Shown here: piece after piece, positions 1-13,004 of the stretch | Numbering within the stretch: position 1 is the first letter of the stretch | How the letters are laid out: every line of letters begins with the position of its first letter | DNA from: Fennellomyces sp. T-0311 | Lineage: Eukaryota > Mucoromycota > Mucoromycetes > Mucorales > Lichtheimiaceae | DNA length: 64,000 bases | NCBI GenBank assembly: GCA_025266875.1 | Contig: JALLLT010000011.1 | Span: 620,001-684,000, forward strand | Direction of reading: 5' to 3' | Notes under the pieces: generated by a model | Told to the model about the DNA's origin: nothing | Database searches by the model: none | What the model saw: the letters and a program-made list of their open reading frames with translations, nothing else | Position numbers and translations under genes: made by a program

Positions 1-1745
<1,745 letters not shown>

Positions 1746-1814
1746 TTTATTTTTTTGTTCAGATCGAGTCGCGCGGGTGAAAGCAACAAAACGAAATTTT
1801 GGGCAGTGAGCGTC

Positions 1815-2168
1815 TTATTTCAAGCGGACTCCAATGTCTCCACCCATATAATTATCCGTGGTGTCATTGCAGCGATTTTTGCCCAGAAGCACCCTTGTTG
1901 CCATGGTGTCCAGGAGTCTGCATCCACTTTCTAGCGATTCCTTCGTGTCTGACTCGCAAATGTACCGAATGTTCACCCATTGATCCGCTTGTTGCTTGCA
2001 ATGAGATCTGAAAGTACCGTTTTCCTCCATTATATGATCTGGAAAAACCAGGTCAAGTGGATATAAGTGCAACTCGCTTATTACCTGCGGCACCCGCTTT
2101 GAACACCCAAAGCCATTGTCCTCTTTGCAGTTTCCGTGGGTGCGACTTGTCTGCTTTCCAAAGTTCAC
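1815..2168 (-). other. Unclassified ORF, probable exon or remnant of an accessory gene
   Basis: An open stretch of about 117 codons with protein-like composition, including a Cys-containing GFGC segment, ELHLYPLDLVFPDHI and a charged CKQQADQWVNIRY stretch. No ATG fits its 5' end (the first codon is GTG), so it is either a downstream exon or a broken copy. I do not recognise the family. It lies 70 bases upstream of PFS2 and is divergent in style from the housekeeping genes, at the edge of a repeat-rich stretch, which favours a mobile or lineage-specific gene. The segment following the GFGC motif has the regular charge pattern of coding sequence. Confidence 0.3.
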
Positions 2169-2516
2169 ATTTTCTTCCGTTGTGATCCATTGCCCAATTC
2201 GATGGCATATGTAGCGGCTACCAAAGCCAAGGAAATGTTTCTGAAAAAGATGGGGTGTATCCGAATTTGCAAAGGTGCAGCGAATAAACTGGTGCTATAC
2301 AGGTCTTTGTTGTGAGTAAAATATTACTAGCTACATTAGGCACTAACTTTTTGTTACTATGCACTAAATCGCACGAGAAAAACTGTTACATAATGAACAG
2401 CACCATCTGCTACCTTTGTAGCCGCCGAGGATACCGTACTAGTATAACCGGTGTTCACAAACCCCATGTCTTCTACATCCGCAAAAAAAAAGTCGATACA
2501 TTGCTTGCCTTCAAAG

Positions 2517-2792
2517 TTATATATAACCACCATCAGCAACGGTTGTCATTAATGCAGAGTTCTTTTTTTGCTGTGTCAAAGTACGCCTTGTATTGCATAG
2601 GTTCCTTTTTATCACTTCGCCTACAAGAGCCATTAATTCCAGCGGATTTGAACCACGCCGGTACCTTGCGCTGAAGAGTGTTTCATGGAAATACTTTTTG
2701 GCTTTTTCGCGACTTTCCTTGGTAGGTTCCCAGTCGAGAACCAGGCAAGAAGCGGTCCTGTGTGTCAAAACGGGACCGAGCCTCAAAGCCAA
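2517..2792 (-). other. Unclassified ORF fragment
   Basis: A 91-codon open frame whose middle reads like protein (LVLDWEPTKESREKAKKYF, then RRGSNPLELMALVGEVIKRN), ending in low-complexity codons. It lies on the same strand as the ORF at 1815-2168 and could be an exon of the same broken gene; I could not find splice junctions joining them. The overlapping plus-strand frames look like shadows. No family recognised. Confidence 0.25.
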
Positions 2793-3372
2793 TGGGTATG
2801 AAACCCCTAAGCAACCTATTTAAATGTTAAGCTATGCGCAATGATCGACCATATCACCGTTTCTCAGTATATATGCTGGAAGCAAGTTATACAGATCAGC
2901 ATATAACCGAATATGGGTACAAAAAAGACAGAATTGTCCTTTTGAGCGCGAAATTCATTGGTACCTTATAAAGTGTTCATGCGGTCTGGTTTATTCGCTG
3001 GACATTTGCTGAGAACTTTGAACTTAAGTATTCTGTCAGGGCCATGATATAATAGCCACCGGTAGATAGGATCAGCTCGACTTCCTGTATACTTTCCAGC
3101 CATTTCCTGCCTGCTCGTATAGTACAGCAAGTGTAAAACAGGCCATCAATCGCAGCAAAGCCCGAAAGCTATATAACTTACTCTGTAGTATACTTGGGTA
3201 CTTTATCGGTCCGCACTGGAATATCATCGTCCGTTGCTCCCGTTGCGGTGTTTTGCATGATATCTTGGGATTACGAATCATTTCTTGTGTGATAAGCCCA
3301 GCTGTGTATAGATCGCTCCTTCCTCGAAACGCATACTAGCAAATCTAAAGCTTCCATAGTCCGCACTTTCTC

Positions 3373-3913
3373 CTAACGAAGATACCCCGTCAACATTCGA
3401 TAATACAGATTCAACCCATCGTATATAGGCTGATTGACTATATTACGGGTAATCAGCGACGCTTTGATGGTGTCGATAATTCGCTGTATATTTGCGTAAT
3501 GCGTTTCTTGATCGCCGTCTTCGTTTGGTGAAGTTGCCCAAGTGTTTGGTGAGGCGATGCAACCGTTTTGCGTTCGTCTGAAAAGTGCTAACGAAGAATA
3601 TGTCTCCAAACAAAAGCAGCACGTAGCTAGCCAACCCGTACGAAAAAATTCCTAAACTCTGTAAAACGAAAATTTGACACATTTTATGCTCATTTTCGTT
3701 AATTCTTGAAAGCCTTTCGATCTCACCTTGCTGGACATTCAAGTGTAAACAGGGTCCCTTTGTACTAAGGAGGCAACGCACTCTATACTGAACACTGGTT
3801 GCGCATTCTGTTTTAAATACTTGATCTCTGCCGGAAAGAAAAAGCATGAAAGCAGTCGAAAAGTACGAGAAAGCATCGACATAAAAAGACACAAAATAGT
3901 CTTTTTTCTCCAT
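3373..3913 (-). other. Unclassified coding remnant, overlapping short open frames
   Basis: Two overlapping frames of the minus strand carry protein-like strings. One gives IIDTIKASLITRNIVNQPIY followed by a Tyr-rich end (LNLYYRMLTGYLR, stop at 3373); the other gives a Lys/Arg-rich string around KRRRRSRNALRK. A possible intron runs from GTGAGA near 3734 to TTTTACAG near 3664. Upstream, AEIKYLKQNAQPVF near 3800 is in the same frame as the C-terminal string. I cannot assemble a complete gene or name a family. The stretch may be the 5' part of the same decayed locus as the ORFs at 1815-2792. Confidence 0.2.
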
Positions 3914-4271
3914 GTTCCGTGCTTACAAGGTTTAGAATATACATGAAGATACTGTGTTTCTAGTTTTTGTTCATTTTGATTAGTGACACCACAAATTTTA
4001 AGCAAATTCTACGTAGTAGATGGTTCAATTTGCGACGTATGTGGATTATTACGACAAATTCAGTAGTACCATCACAAGAACAAACGGTATAATGGATGAT
4101 AAAGTACATGATTATTTTATAACAAGTATAAGACTCGCAATGGCCATGGACAGACCGTCTTTGGCCATCTTGCAACGAGCAAAGTTACCGGATGGTACCC
4201 GAGAAATACAGGTATCTGTAAGACGTGAACCGGTCAAGACGCCCTCTGGGTTGGGGCTGTTGATAACGTGA

Positions 4272-5935
4272 TGGCTAATCAACATTAAGATTGTTCATTG
4301 TTGAACATGATTATATGACACAAAATATAAACCAGCACTTTTATTACGACAAAGCTTACAACGAAATGAATGTATGCAAGAGAGTAACGTAAACAAGTGC
4401 CATGAAGCGAAAGCTGATGTTGCAGTTACAATGTTTGCATTGTACGACAAATAAGTTACCATCTTCAAAAATGCTTTGACACATTTAACCTATTCACCAG
4501 CACCTGGTCATTCAAGTTCCTTGACTTACTACTATACCATTAATACTCAGTCTCGCTGATATATGCACATCCTCTTTTAAATGTTCTCCATCGATTGTAG
4601 CCCAGTATATTTATGGCGTCTTTAATTCTCTATTACAGTTTTCTTGTCGTCATGACTACTATTGAGGTTGTATAGCGCCTTGCTACCCTAAAGCATGTAC
4701 AGCTTTCTGTGCATCAGTTAATAAAAACACCTTTATTTAGCCTTATTCTCTCGTTTTCCACTTTTTCGTTACCATACCATCTGTGCAAGCGTATAATTAT
4801 TGTAGCTCTATGGCGTTAGCCATGCTATTGACGGTTAATTTCTGCCATTCTGAGCGGTAAAATTTACCCTTTCATACATATACGTATGTACATGAAATAA
4901 GCGTGCACTCATAAGGATATTGTTATGTCGGTTCTTGTACGGTTTAGACACAGTTAAAAAAGACAGTAACAAATTATGCTTAAGATATGACTCTTCAAGA
5001 CTCTATACAAAATCTAGTAATTTACAAAGGCTAGTGTTCGTAAGCGCAGAGGTTCTCCAAGATTGGTCCTATATTCATTGCCGAACGGCGGTAATAACAT
5101 AAACGAGAAATATCAAATTGGCGGTTCTGGTGATACAGGGCAAGAAGATTTAAGATAGAAGGAACCTTATATGAAGAACTTTATACTGGGAGGATCAGCT
5201 TTATAGACAGTTGACACGCACTATTTATGGCTTTCCCGAGGCGCTTGTACAATTTACACATGTTCTTATATCTGGATATCGAGCCGCGTCTGGAATTGGG
5301 CAAGCGTTTGGATTTGCTCGCATATCTGGCCTTTAGCATTCATCTGAATTTAATTCATAATGCTAGTGTCACAGCTATTATCAGGCTTTCATGAGGACCA
5401 GAACTGCTGTAACAATATATACACGCACATCTGCATCAATTCCCGTTTACCAAGTCCCCAAATCAGGTCGTGCTAAGCATTACCAGCAAGATGGATTCAG
5501 TATCCAGGGTGATTGGTCCGTCGGCCGTCCGTTTCGGCGGTCTTGGATTTTTTTTTGCTTTTATTTTTTACACTATACTTGCCACTGTTGCCATGGAAAC
5601 CATTGTCCCATTTCCATCGCAACAGTGCAATTGCTCGATCGCGCATTCTATACAACCCGCCTTCCGAATCGTGTCTCGGCGCCGCTGATCCTTCCCAGCC
5701 CCACCGGGATCCGCAGGTGCCATTCCAAAATAAAATCCTAATCACAATTCCTCCATGCTGATCGACCACAGCCTGCCAACGACGTTTCCGCGACTCGTAC
5801 ACAACCCTACACGATACAATCCATCATACTGGTACGTACCAAGTGCAGGGGTGGGAAAAACCACCGAAAAAACCCCTAAAAACTCCAAAAAATTCGAGAA
5901 AACACTAACAACCCTCCAAAAATGCCGAAATAAAA
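4272..5935. other. Gene-poor AT-rich spacer
   Basis: I see no gene here. The stretch holds only short shadow frames, A/T runs and, from about 5860 to 5935, an A-rich segment that on the minus strand supplies T-tracts just downstream of the tRNA. The 5480-5780 part is less AT-rich and contains a CCATGGAAACCATTG motif, but no frame longer than about 100 codons looks like protein. Confidence 0.5.
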
Positions 5936-6029
5936 TGCCCAAGGCGAGGATTGAACTCGCGACCTTCGTGTGCCTCTGGTATATCCTTCTGATATAAGCA
6001 CGATGCTCTTACCGCTAAGCTACAAGGGC
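5936..6029 (-). tRNA. tRNA-Ile(UAU) with a 21-base intron and a weakened acceptor stem
   Basis: The minus strand folds as a tRNA: acceptor 5' strand at 6029-6023, a D arm containing an A-box match (TAGCTTAGCGG), anticodon stem TCGTG/CACGA, variable loop AGGTC, T arm GCGAG/CTCGC with loop TTCAATC (B-box match), and 3' acceptor at 5943-5937. The anticodon loop CTTATA places UAU at positions 34-36. A 21-base intron (5992-5972) follows position 37, the normal eukaryotic site, and contains GATATA, able to pair with the anticodon as in other fungal tRNA-Ile(UAU) precursors. T tracts directly downstream fit Pol III termination. Oddity: acceptor pairs 5-68 and 6-67 would be U-U, so this copy may be partly decayed. 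Confidence 0.82.
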
Positions 6030-6290
6030 TCCTCAACTTCATCAGAGCATCAAAAGTATGATATTCAACAATTAGAAGAGGCAGGTAAGTGACAAGACTG
6101 AAGTAATGACTGATTTATTTTGTATGTTGAATCATTACTTTAAATAATAAAAGCTTATTCTCGAGGGGTTGGATCATTAACATGGTTGTAAGACACATGA
6201 ACCACTGTGATAACCAGGGTTATGTGAGTTTCACTAAGATAGGTAAGGTTATTATGATAAATGCATGTTAAGATAACACTGGGCGAAAAA

Positions 6291-6428
6291 GGAATAATCC
6301 CTTAGCAAGAAGTATGAGATTATGCTAGGGGATTATTGACAATCCTGGGTGTAATGCCACGTTTTCAAGACAGGGGATTATTCCAGAGCAACTCGACGTT
6401 ATTAATAATCTACTAGGGGATTATTGAA
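6291..6428. repeat. Three direct copies and one inverted copy of AGGGGATTATT
   Basis: The 11-mer AGGGGATTATT occurs at about 6327, 6372 and 6415, spaced 45 and 43 bases apart. An inverted version (AATAATCCCTTA) lies at 6293-6304. The array ends a few bases before the target duplication of the adjacent solo LTR. It may be the remains of a small element end or a satellite-like seed; no coding frame crosses it. Confidence 0.55.
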
Positions 6429-6433
6429 ATGAG

Positions 6434-6827
6434 TATGGTATCACTCAATTGGAAAGCTTCAAATGACGAGACCAAAAATAAGATATTGTTTTATTGAAGA
6501 AAACTACTCTTTATTTATAATGATGATGAGTCGGAACGGAGAAGGTGAATGCCTTTCTATCAGAGCTGAATCTGTGTTATCGCCGTAATCCCTAATGACC
6601 ATACTGCCTTATTACGAAGGAGCGGATAATCATGCAGAGACTGAGTTAACGTGAATGGTCCTTCTTGAAGTCTGAACCCAGATCAAGGTCTCACTGACAC
6701 ATAAGCCAGTAAACAGGCCAATAGATAACTGTGCGGTTGTTGATGTCGAAATAAAGGAACAGATGTAACAAAGGCTGAGATGGAAAGGTATGTAGACAAT
6801 GGATGACTGGTATGTCAGGATACGACA
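6434..6827 (-). mobile_element. Solo LTR of an LTR retrotransposon, with 5-bp target duplication
   Basis: A 394-bp unit, reading on the minus strand from TGTCGTATCC to GATACCATA, flanked by the 5-bp direct repeat ATGAG (6429-6433 and 6828-6832). Internally it has a TATA-like box and a polyadenylation-like AATAAA motif in the order expected for a U3-R-U5 promoter and terminator. Homologous copies lie at 8579-8886, 13005-13215 and 57743-58129. There is no internal retrotransposon sequence, so recombination between two LTRs has probably removed it. The terminal CA has become TA in this copy. Confidence 0.85.
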
Positions 6828-7140
6828 ATGAGCAGCGAATCGAAGGGCCCATGTTTTTTATATAAACGGCAGGTATACAACTTTAACTTTAATCTTGGTG
6901 TAATGGCGCGGTACATCAAAGCTGTATAGAAGGTTTCTTTTTATGTAAATGTATACAGAGGCACCGTTTTGGTACATGCGTCGTTTATTTCGGAAGAGGC
7001 AGAGATCATCTCATTTTTGGATTTGATACGGTTATTAATTTTAGCAGCAAAAATTGGCAAAATGATGGTAGCAAATTATGGTTTTAGCAGTATAGCATTT
7101 TTATTATCAGAACAGATGTTACCTACTGGTAACGTTGTAG

Positions 7141-8578
7141 TAGGGCTCTAAATACGGGCGGGCAGGCCCGTGGACCGCCCGTTTTGGCCCGGCATTTTCG
7201 GGCATCGGGCCAGGAAAGCTGTATGAAGGTGGGTGCCCGAACGGGCACGGTCCTATATAGCGGCCCGCCCGTCGGGCCACTGGCCCGACCGAGTGCCCGA
7301 ATGTGAAGCATATGTATTTTCTTTATGAAACGTCCATCTAAATGGCCCTTGTTATATATGTAATTTGATTCTATCAAAACCGTGTATTGCAAATAAAGAT
7401 TAATCAACTAAGTATACATCTTTAATATGGAAAGATTTGTCAAAAGGTTGAGCAGTTTCTACAATGATCCGGTTACACAATGATTGGTGTTGATGGGCCA
7501 AGTTGCGACAATGAAAGGCTGCTACGTCAATTAGCACTATTCAAACTGCCTGCAGCACGCTAATCCGCAAATGTCTTAGAACTTGGATAGGACCGGTATT
7601 AGTGTGAAAGGGCTATGTGTTCAAGCAAAGATAATTTCCAGCTGGCATTGTGTAAGCAGAAGTAGAACGCGAAGATAAAGTGGATCAGTATAATGATAGC
7701 TTTATTACACGAAAAAAAAGGATAACAATAGTGATTGAAAAGTGTCTCGACCATACAGACGCTTTATTACCGAAAAAAACCAACCTTTGGCTTACTAAAG
7801 GTGGTGCTTCGCAGAAAACCATTGGATAAAGAAAAAAGAGCTACGACAAGCATCCTTCTTCATCTTGAGTAGTGCGCTTGAAAAAGTGTACCTATTTGAA
7901 AAACAATAAGGGTGGCTGTGTATGCACCATTACAGTATGTACGCAGCCACCCTTTTTTGATTGGGATGCACAATGTCGAAATGGAATGGAGTGCCGGTAA
8001 AACAAAGCTGAGTCATATGGTAAAATTCAGTTGTATGGAAAATAAATATGGTCGAGTAGTACTGTATGTGGTGATTAAAAATTCGTTCTGAAGCAATATG
8101 GTCGACCTGAATTCCATTTGACGGGCATCGAGAGAAAAAACGTTGCTGAAAAAATGCAAAGCAGGATGCATTCCTACGCCATTTGCGATGTCGAATTGCT
8201 GGTTTGTCTCACTGTGTCGCTTTGGCTTTTTGTACTTCTTGGTCTTCCTTTGTTGCTTGCAGAAGTTCTGCTGTTTCAAAAAAGTGTGTGCAAGATAGCG
8301 ATTACATGATCTAATACAATAAAGATGACTTTTGCCCAAACCTTATATACGATAACACAAGGCAGAACCCCATTTCACTTCTACATTAGTCATTGCTGCA
8401 TTAAGATCGTTTACATTGTAGATTTCATCGGGCGGGCCACTTTAATTTGGGCTCTTGTAATTTCGGGTTCGGGCAAAAGACATGGCCCGTTTCGTTGGGC
8501 CCGACGGGCCACGGGCCACAGGTGTGGCCCGGCTGAACTGGCCCGATGCCCGTCGGGCATGGCCCGTTTAGAGCCCTA
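7141..8578 (+). mobile_element. Non-autonomous hAT-like DNA transposon, copy 1
   Basis: A 1.44-kb element starting TAGGGCTCTAAA and ending with the inverted TTTAGAGCCCTA. Both ends carry dense subterminal GGCCCG/CGGGCC motifs over about 130-150 bp, the layout seen in hAT-superfamily elements. A second copy in opposite orientation lies at 21351-22556 and shares the ends and much of the interior. The open frames inside are short and I recognise no transposase, so it should depend on an enzyme encoded elsewhere. A clean 8-bp target duplication is not visible. The right end abuts an LTR sequence (8579 onward), so it appears to have landed in or beside that LTR. Confidence 0.75.
7908..7953. repeat. 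Internal palindrome of the hAT-like element
   Basis: AAGGGTGGCTGTGTATG pairs with a nearly perfect inverted copy that ends at 7953, around a loop of about ten bases. The same hairpin, with compensating and non-compensating changes, is present in copy 2 at about 21760-21811. It sits near the middle of the element, far from the terminal repeats. Confidence 0.6.
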
Positions 8579-8745
8579 TTAGAGACTTGGCGATAACATG
8601 GACCTTTGGACTATTAGACAAAAGTATTCATCTTCTTCATCCCAACTCATCATCATTATAGATAGAGAGTAGTTTTCCTCAATAAAGCATCATCTTATTT
8701 TGGTCTCGTCTTTTGAAAGTCTTTTTCGCATTAAGTGATACCACA
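8579..8745 (+). mobile_element. 5'-truncated LTR, same family as 6434-6827
   Basis: Starts directly at the right end of the hAT-like element with sequence matching the interior of the 57743-58129 LTR (GACTTGGCGATAACATGGA versus GACTCGGCGATAACATGGA). It continues through TATAGATAGAGAG and AATAAA to the terminal GATACCACA. The missing 5' part is not found on the other side of the transposon. Confidence 0.75.
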
Positions 8746-8886
8746 ATTAGACAAAAGTATTCATCTTCTCCGTTCGGACTCATCATCATTATAAATAGAG
8801 AGTAGTTTCCCTCAATAAAACATGATCTTATTTTTGGTCTCGTCATTCGAAAGCCTTTTCTCGTTGAAGTGAATCAATGGTACAAA
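8746..8886 (+). mobile_element. Second, tandem partial LTR
   Basis: Immediately after the terminal CCACA of the first partial LTR, the sequence repeats from the interior of the LTR (ATTAGACAAAAGTATTCATC) through TATAAATAGAGAG, AATAAA and a diverged end near GGTACA. The head-to-tail arrangement suggests unequal recombination or insertion of one LTR within another. Confidence 0.7.
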
Positions 8887-10331
8887 GAATAAAAAGAAAC
8901 TTATAAAAGTATCTTTGAAGTTTCGGATATGCTTTATTGAATACAACGCTCTATGCTTTTATATCTTTTTGTGTATTGAATTAGCGATGGCAGTTTAGAT
9001 AGTGTTTTATCTTTAGAATTGCCTGAATGGATAGAGGACGTATAGAATCCTTTTCTTTGTTCTAATCATGCGGATCTGAGGATGTATTTGACATCTGCCA
9101 TGCAGTGTAATGACCACATTACTATATTGAAGTCAATTCCATGTCCTGTTGAGTTTATCCCATTCGTTCATACAGTGTAATTCTTAATCCGTGTAGACAA
9201 GTTACTATGTAAGTACACTTCGTGATGATGTTGAACTGATATGTGTTATCTGATAGAAAATATCTTCTATTATTATCATCTGTGGTTGTTTCACCATACA
9301 TGCTTCTCATCATCCTGTGGGCATCCTGCATCATCGTATGGATTTACGTCGTCTGTATAAAAAGACATCGACCTCCAATGAGCATCATCGTAGACGAATC
9401 TTGCATGTATTGTTCAGATTACACAATTTCTGTGTGTCTGAAGTTCGTATCAGCCAGATATGCACCGTATTCTATGATGTCTGGAGAGGAAGAAATAGAG
9501 GAAACTAAAGAAGTATGTTTATCATGGATAAACCGAGTTTTGGAAGTTATCTTGGAAATAGAAAGCGAATAAACTTTATTCTACTTCGTGTCACCCCATC
9601 TATTTATTCTGTATAAACGTTTTGGAAGTCATCCAATATCAACAGATACAGGAATTACTGCCATTTATATGCAGTGGTTGTATATAACCATGACCATACA
9701 AGCTCAATAGTAAAGTATCGTGTGCTACAGTTCTTTCGCGCGCTAACCCAACCAGACCAGGATAGGAATACATATCGCTTTCATCAACGTTGGATGAGCA
9801 TGCAGCCAAGTTGAGATTCTGATCAATTTTTTCGCCACAAAATAAATGCAAGAAATATTCTCTATTTAGTTAAACAGCGGCAGTACGGATCATAACTTTC
9901 AAATAATCGCTCTTTAGCGGTATGAAAAGCATCGTTGCATAAAGCTATCATAAGCATATATTATAAAGCAACTAGATAGTGAACTGGTAAAAGGAAATAT
10001 AAGAAAGATGTCACACAGGGCGACAGAACCATAAAGGCTGAAGCCAGAAGGAGAAGGATAGTTCAGTTGGCTAATGCTCAGCGCTGGATAATCTATATAT
10101 CAATGTGTATCAAGAAGAAACATTGAAATTTTGGCTTTGGAACGAGAATTCACAACCACGGCTTTCACACTATAAACCATTTCATCACCATCCAAATTTA
10201 ATTATCCTGGAACCAGCTGGAGAAGTAACTTTGTCGACCATACTCGTACATAAGTGTTATACGACAGATGAGAGGTTCATCACATACATGTAAAACAGAG
10301 GAAGCCTCTTCCTGATCCCATAACCGCGTCT
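8887..10331. other. Gene-poor spacer
   Basis: No gene recognised. A frame at 9243-9572 starts with a hydrophobic run (about 30 residues) and ends with a Glu-rich tail, but its codon pattern is AT-driven and nothing supports expression. The end of the stretch lies just beyond the NAA30 stop codon and would contain its 3' untranslated region. Confidence 0.4.
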
Positions 10332-10941
10332 TTAATCTTTGACCATCGTCTTGCAAAATAACTTGAGTCGAAATGCATCCACACCATTAAGATAGTATCG
10401 ATGTAAACGCTTATCCTTGATAAATCCGAGTCGTTGATATAATGCGAGCGCGCCTTGATTGGTATATTCAGTTTCTAAGACAACCTAGCGATAGTATAAG
10501 TATACAAAAGTATACAAAGATAAAACCATGCATTACCTCATCAGCGTCCTGTTCTTTCATTGCTCGAATTGCCTTTTGTACTAAGGTCGTGCCAATGGCC
10601 CGTTTACGATATTCTTTGGCAACCGCCAGCATGGCAATGTAGCCACGATTACTTTGTCGATGCAAATCGAGCTTGCAAATAATGACGCCCACACATGTGT
10701 CGCCGTCCATTGCCTATATCCTGTGTAAATGTTCGTCCTTTTCGCTTTCGTATATGCGTTGCTGTCATACCAGAAAGCATAAGTTTGGCCAGTTGTGTAT
10801 AAAGTATCGATACGTGTAAACCGAGTAAGGTTCGGAAAGGTCATTTTCAATAAGGTGAATAATGGACGGTAGCTGTAGCTCGGACGTATAGTCTACGTAG
10901 CTGATTGAGGTGGAATCTAGGGCATTGTCGACGCTCGTCAT
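10332..10941 (-). CDS. NAA30: N-alpha-acetyltransferase 30 (Mak3), catalytic subunit of NatC
   Basis: A GNAT-fold enzyme that transfers acetyl from acetyl-CoA to the N-terminus of proteins starting Met-Leu/Ile/Phe; in yeast it acts with Mak10 and Mak31 at the ribosome. Exons 10941-10771, 10713-10537 and 10484-10332 are all phase 0 and give 166 residues, close to yeast Mak3 (176). Family landmarks are [18 protein letters not shown], then [31 protein letters not shown] (acetyl-CoA loop), [21 protein letters not shown] and the C-terminal [16 protein letters not shown]. The start ATG ([18 protein letters not shown]) gives the expected short leader before the N-terminal helix. Oddity: the Q/R-x-x-G-x-G/A loop reads R-K-R-A-I-G, with Ala at the first Gly. 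Confidence 0.93.
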
Positions 10942-13004
10942 GCCATAGAATACTGGGTTTGCAGTCGAAAAACAAAGGAGCGACTAGTCGGACTAACAAT
11001 CTCAGTCCTGACCTTAGGGCATGCATCACCGTACCTGCGTAGTGCTCAGTTGAGTTTCGAAAGAGGTAGTCATCAAGACGACATAATTCGATTGTGACAG
11101 TAAAGTGAGCAGAATATTTCATTTGTTCATGACAAAAGAATCGTTTTATAAATTATTCTTCCTTGGGATTGTATTTAGAGTTATCCGTCACTGTGGAGAT
11201 GATTCAATCAAATGCAGCGACAAAAGGCAACTTCTGTATATCTCTTAGCGTCACCTGTCCCGTTTTCTCGTTTCTATATTACTTCTATATCTTATTCACA
11301 TGCTTCAGATAGGTATCGGGATTGTGTGCCGATTTCAATAACAAATAACGTAGGTTCTGAATAGCCAGAAGCATTCCACCTGTAAATACTCTTTTGTCAA
11401 TGTACCATAGTTTCATACTAAGAGGAGGTGTTTCCTGGCCGGAAACGTGCTGGTCAGATTAGAAATCCCTTCATTTGAAGGGTCCGTGGCAACTATATGA
11501 CTTCATGAGTAACTGCTGACGAAAGCATTCCTAACCCTAGGCAAGAAAGTTCGGAACGTCAAAGTATTCTGGTACTATCAGAGATACCGTTTATTTTGTT
11601 AATATCTTCACAAGTGTATGCATCCAATGAATCTTTATTAGTAAGCAATTTCTCTTGGCCATTACTTTCTTTGTCCCAGCTACTGCAAGAACTACATATT
11701 CATACTTCGTATGAAACCGACACACTCGTCGCCACATGGCGCGTTCCTTGTCAAAAATTACTGTTATTTTTGGCCATTATCATGGGCGCACAGTCAACCC
11801 CACTATGTACACGGTAGCTTTTTTTTTATTTTTAAAAGTATACGATTACATATTACAAACGAATATGCAAAGAAGTTCCGGTATGTCTGAGAGCTCCAAG
11901 AAATACATAAATGAAGCTTTTGTTATGTGCTTGAACTAAACAAGATTACAATATGATATGTATCCAACTGTTTGTTCTCCGGCAAAAGGAATATACTACA
12001 GCTTCAGTATGTGTATTCCTAAGCGAAGGAAGAAGGAACCGATATTTATTATGTAGCATATGGGAGGGCGCGCATATGCGCCTATCAAGTAGCACTTCAT
12101 ATGCGCCTCTTGTTGATTATGATAATCTGTACTTTGTATATATCTTTTGCTTGATAGCTTCATATTCAAACTATACCACTGGCGAATGATAGCATCTGTC
12201 CTAATAAATTTACCCCATAGTTGTTTAGGGACTGGCAGATTGATATCATGACATACTTTCATTTAACTTACGTAGAAGCATATAGCTTTCTACTATCATT
12301 TAACATACGGATAAGTTGCAAGCTTATCCCTAGATTTTGTTTGTTAGTCATGTCAACTGCGTACTTTGAAAATAAAAAGCTGTGTGTCCCTAGTGTGGCT
12401 CTCATTTTTTTGCTTCCGTTTCACGAAAGGTCACTAACATTTTCGCATGTAGTCGAGCATACCCCTACAAACGACATTTTCAGGTACGTAAATGTTAAGT
12501 GGGATAAGTAGCATGCCTTCTCGAAGTTTCCATCACTTTTTTTTTGTTGAGAATCAAGAAGATCCGTGTACAGTGCTTCCAAGAAGTAATGTTGCTTCTT
12601 AAAGAAATCAGTGTCGATTCAAAAATGGAAGTCGCTGTATATTTTATATTATAAAAATTGGGCGTTGGCGATATGGGCAGGTGGGTAGGTGCCACATGAC
12701 TTTTTGAGAATTTCGTCTTCTTATCAAGATTATCGCAGATCCTTTTTGCTATATATCACCATATTCCGCTCAGTTGCTTCTTTACCGACTTATCTCTCAA
12801 CCATCCCATGAACGCTATTATTTTACATCACGAGCATCACGATTGCGTATGTTATTCGAATCGGCTTATTACAAGGATACAAGGGATGCTATGCTGAACT
12901 GTCACGTTCGTCCACATACAGTGCTGTCACTCAAGGTCCTGTCATCATCCAATGTTTCTCTAGGCTGTCAGTGCTGTCAAGAAATTCACCCATGTCCAAG
13001 TTAC
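10942..13004. other. Gene-poor AT-rich spacer
   Basis: About 2 kb upstream of NAA30 without a recognisable gene. The first part should include the NAA30 promoter. The frames seen are short and start at non-ATG codons or in AT-rich strings. The 12770-13000 part is richer in CA/TG and borders the LTR; it has no recognisable protein similarity. Confidence 0.45.

Noticed and set aside
8013..8339. 108-codon minus-strand frame inside the hAT-like copy 1
   Set aside because: No transposase motifs, and copy 2 does not keep the frame.
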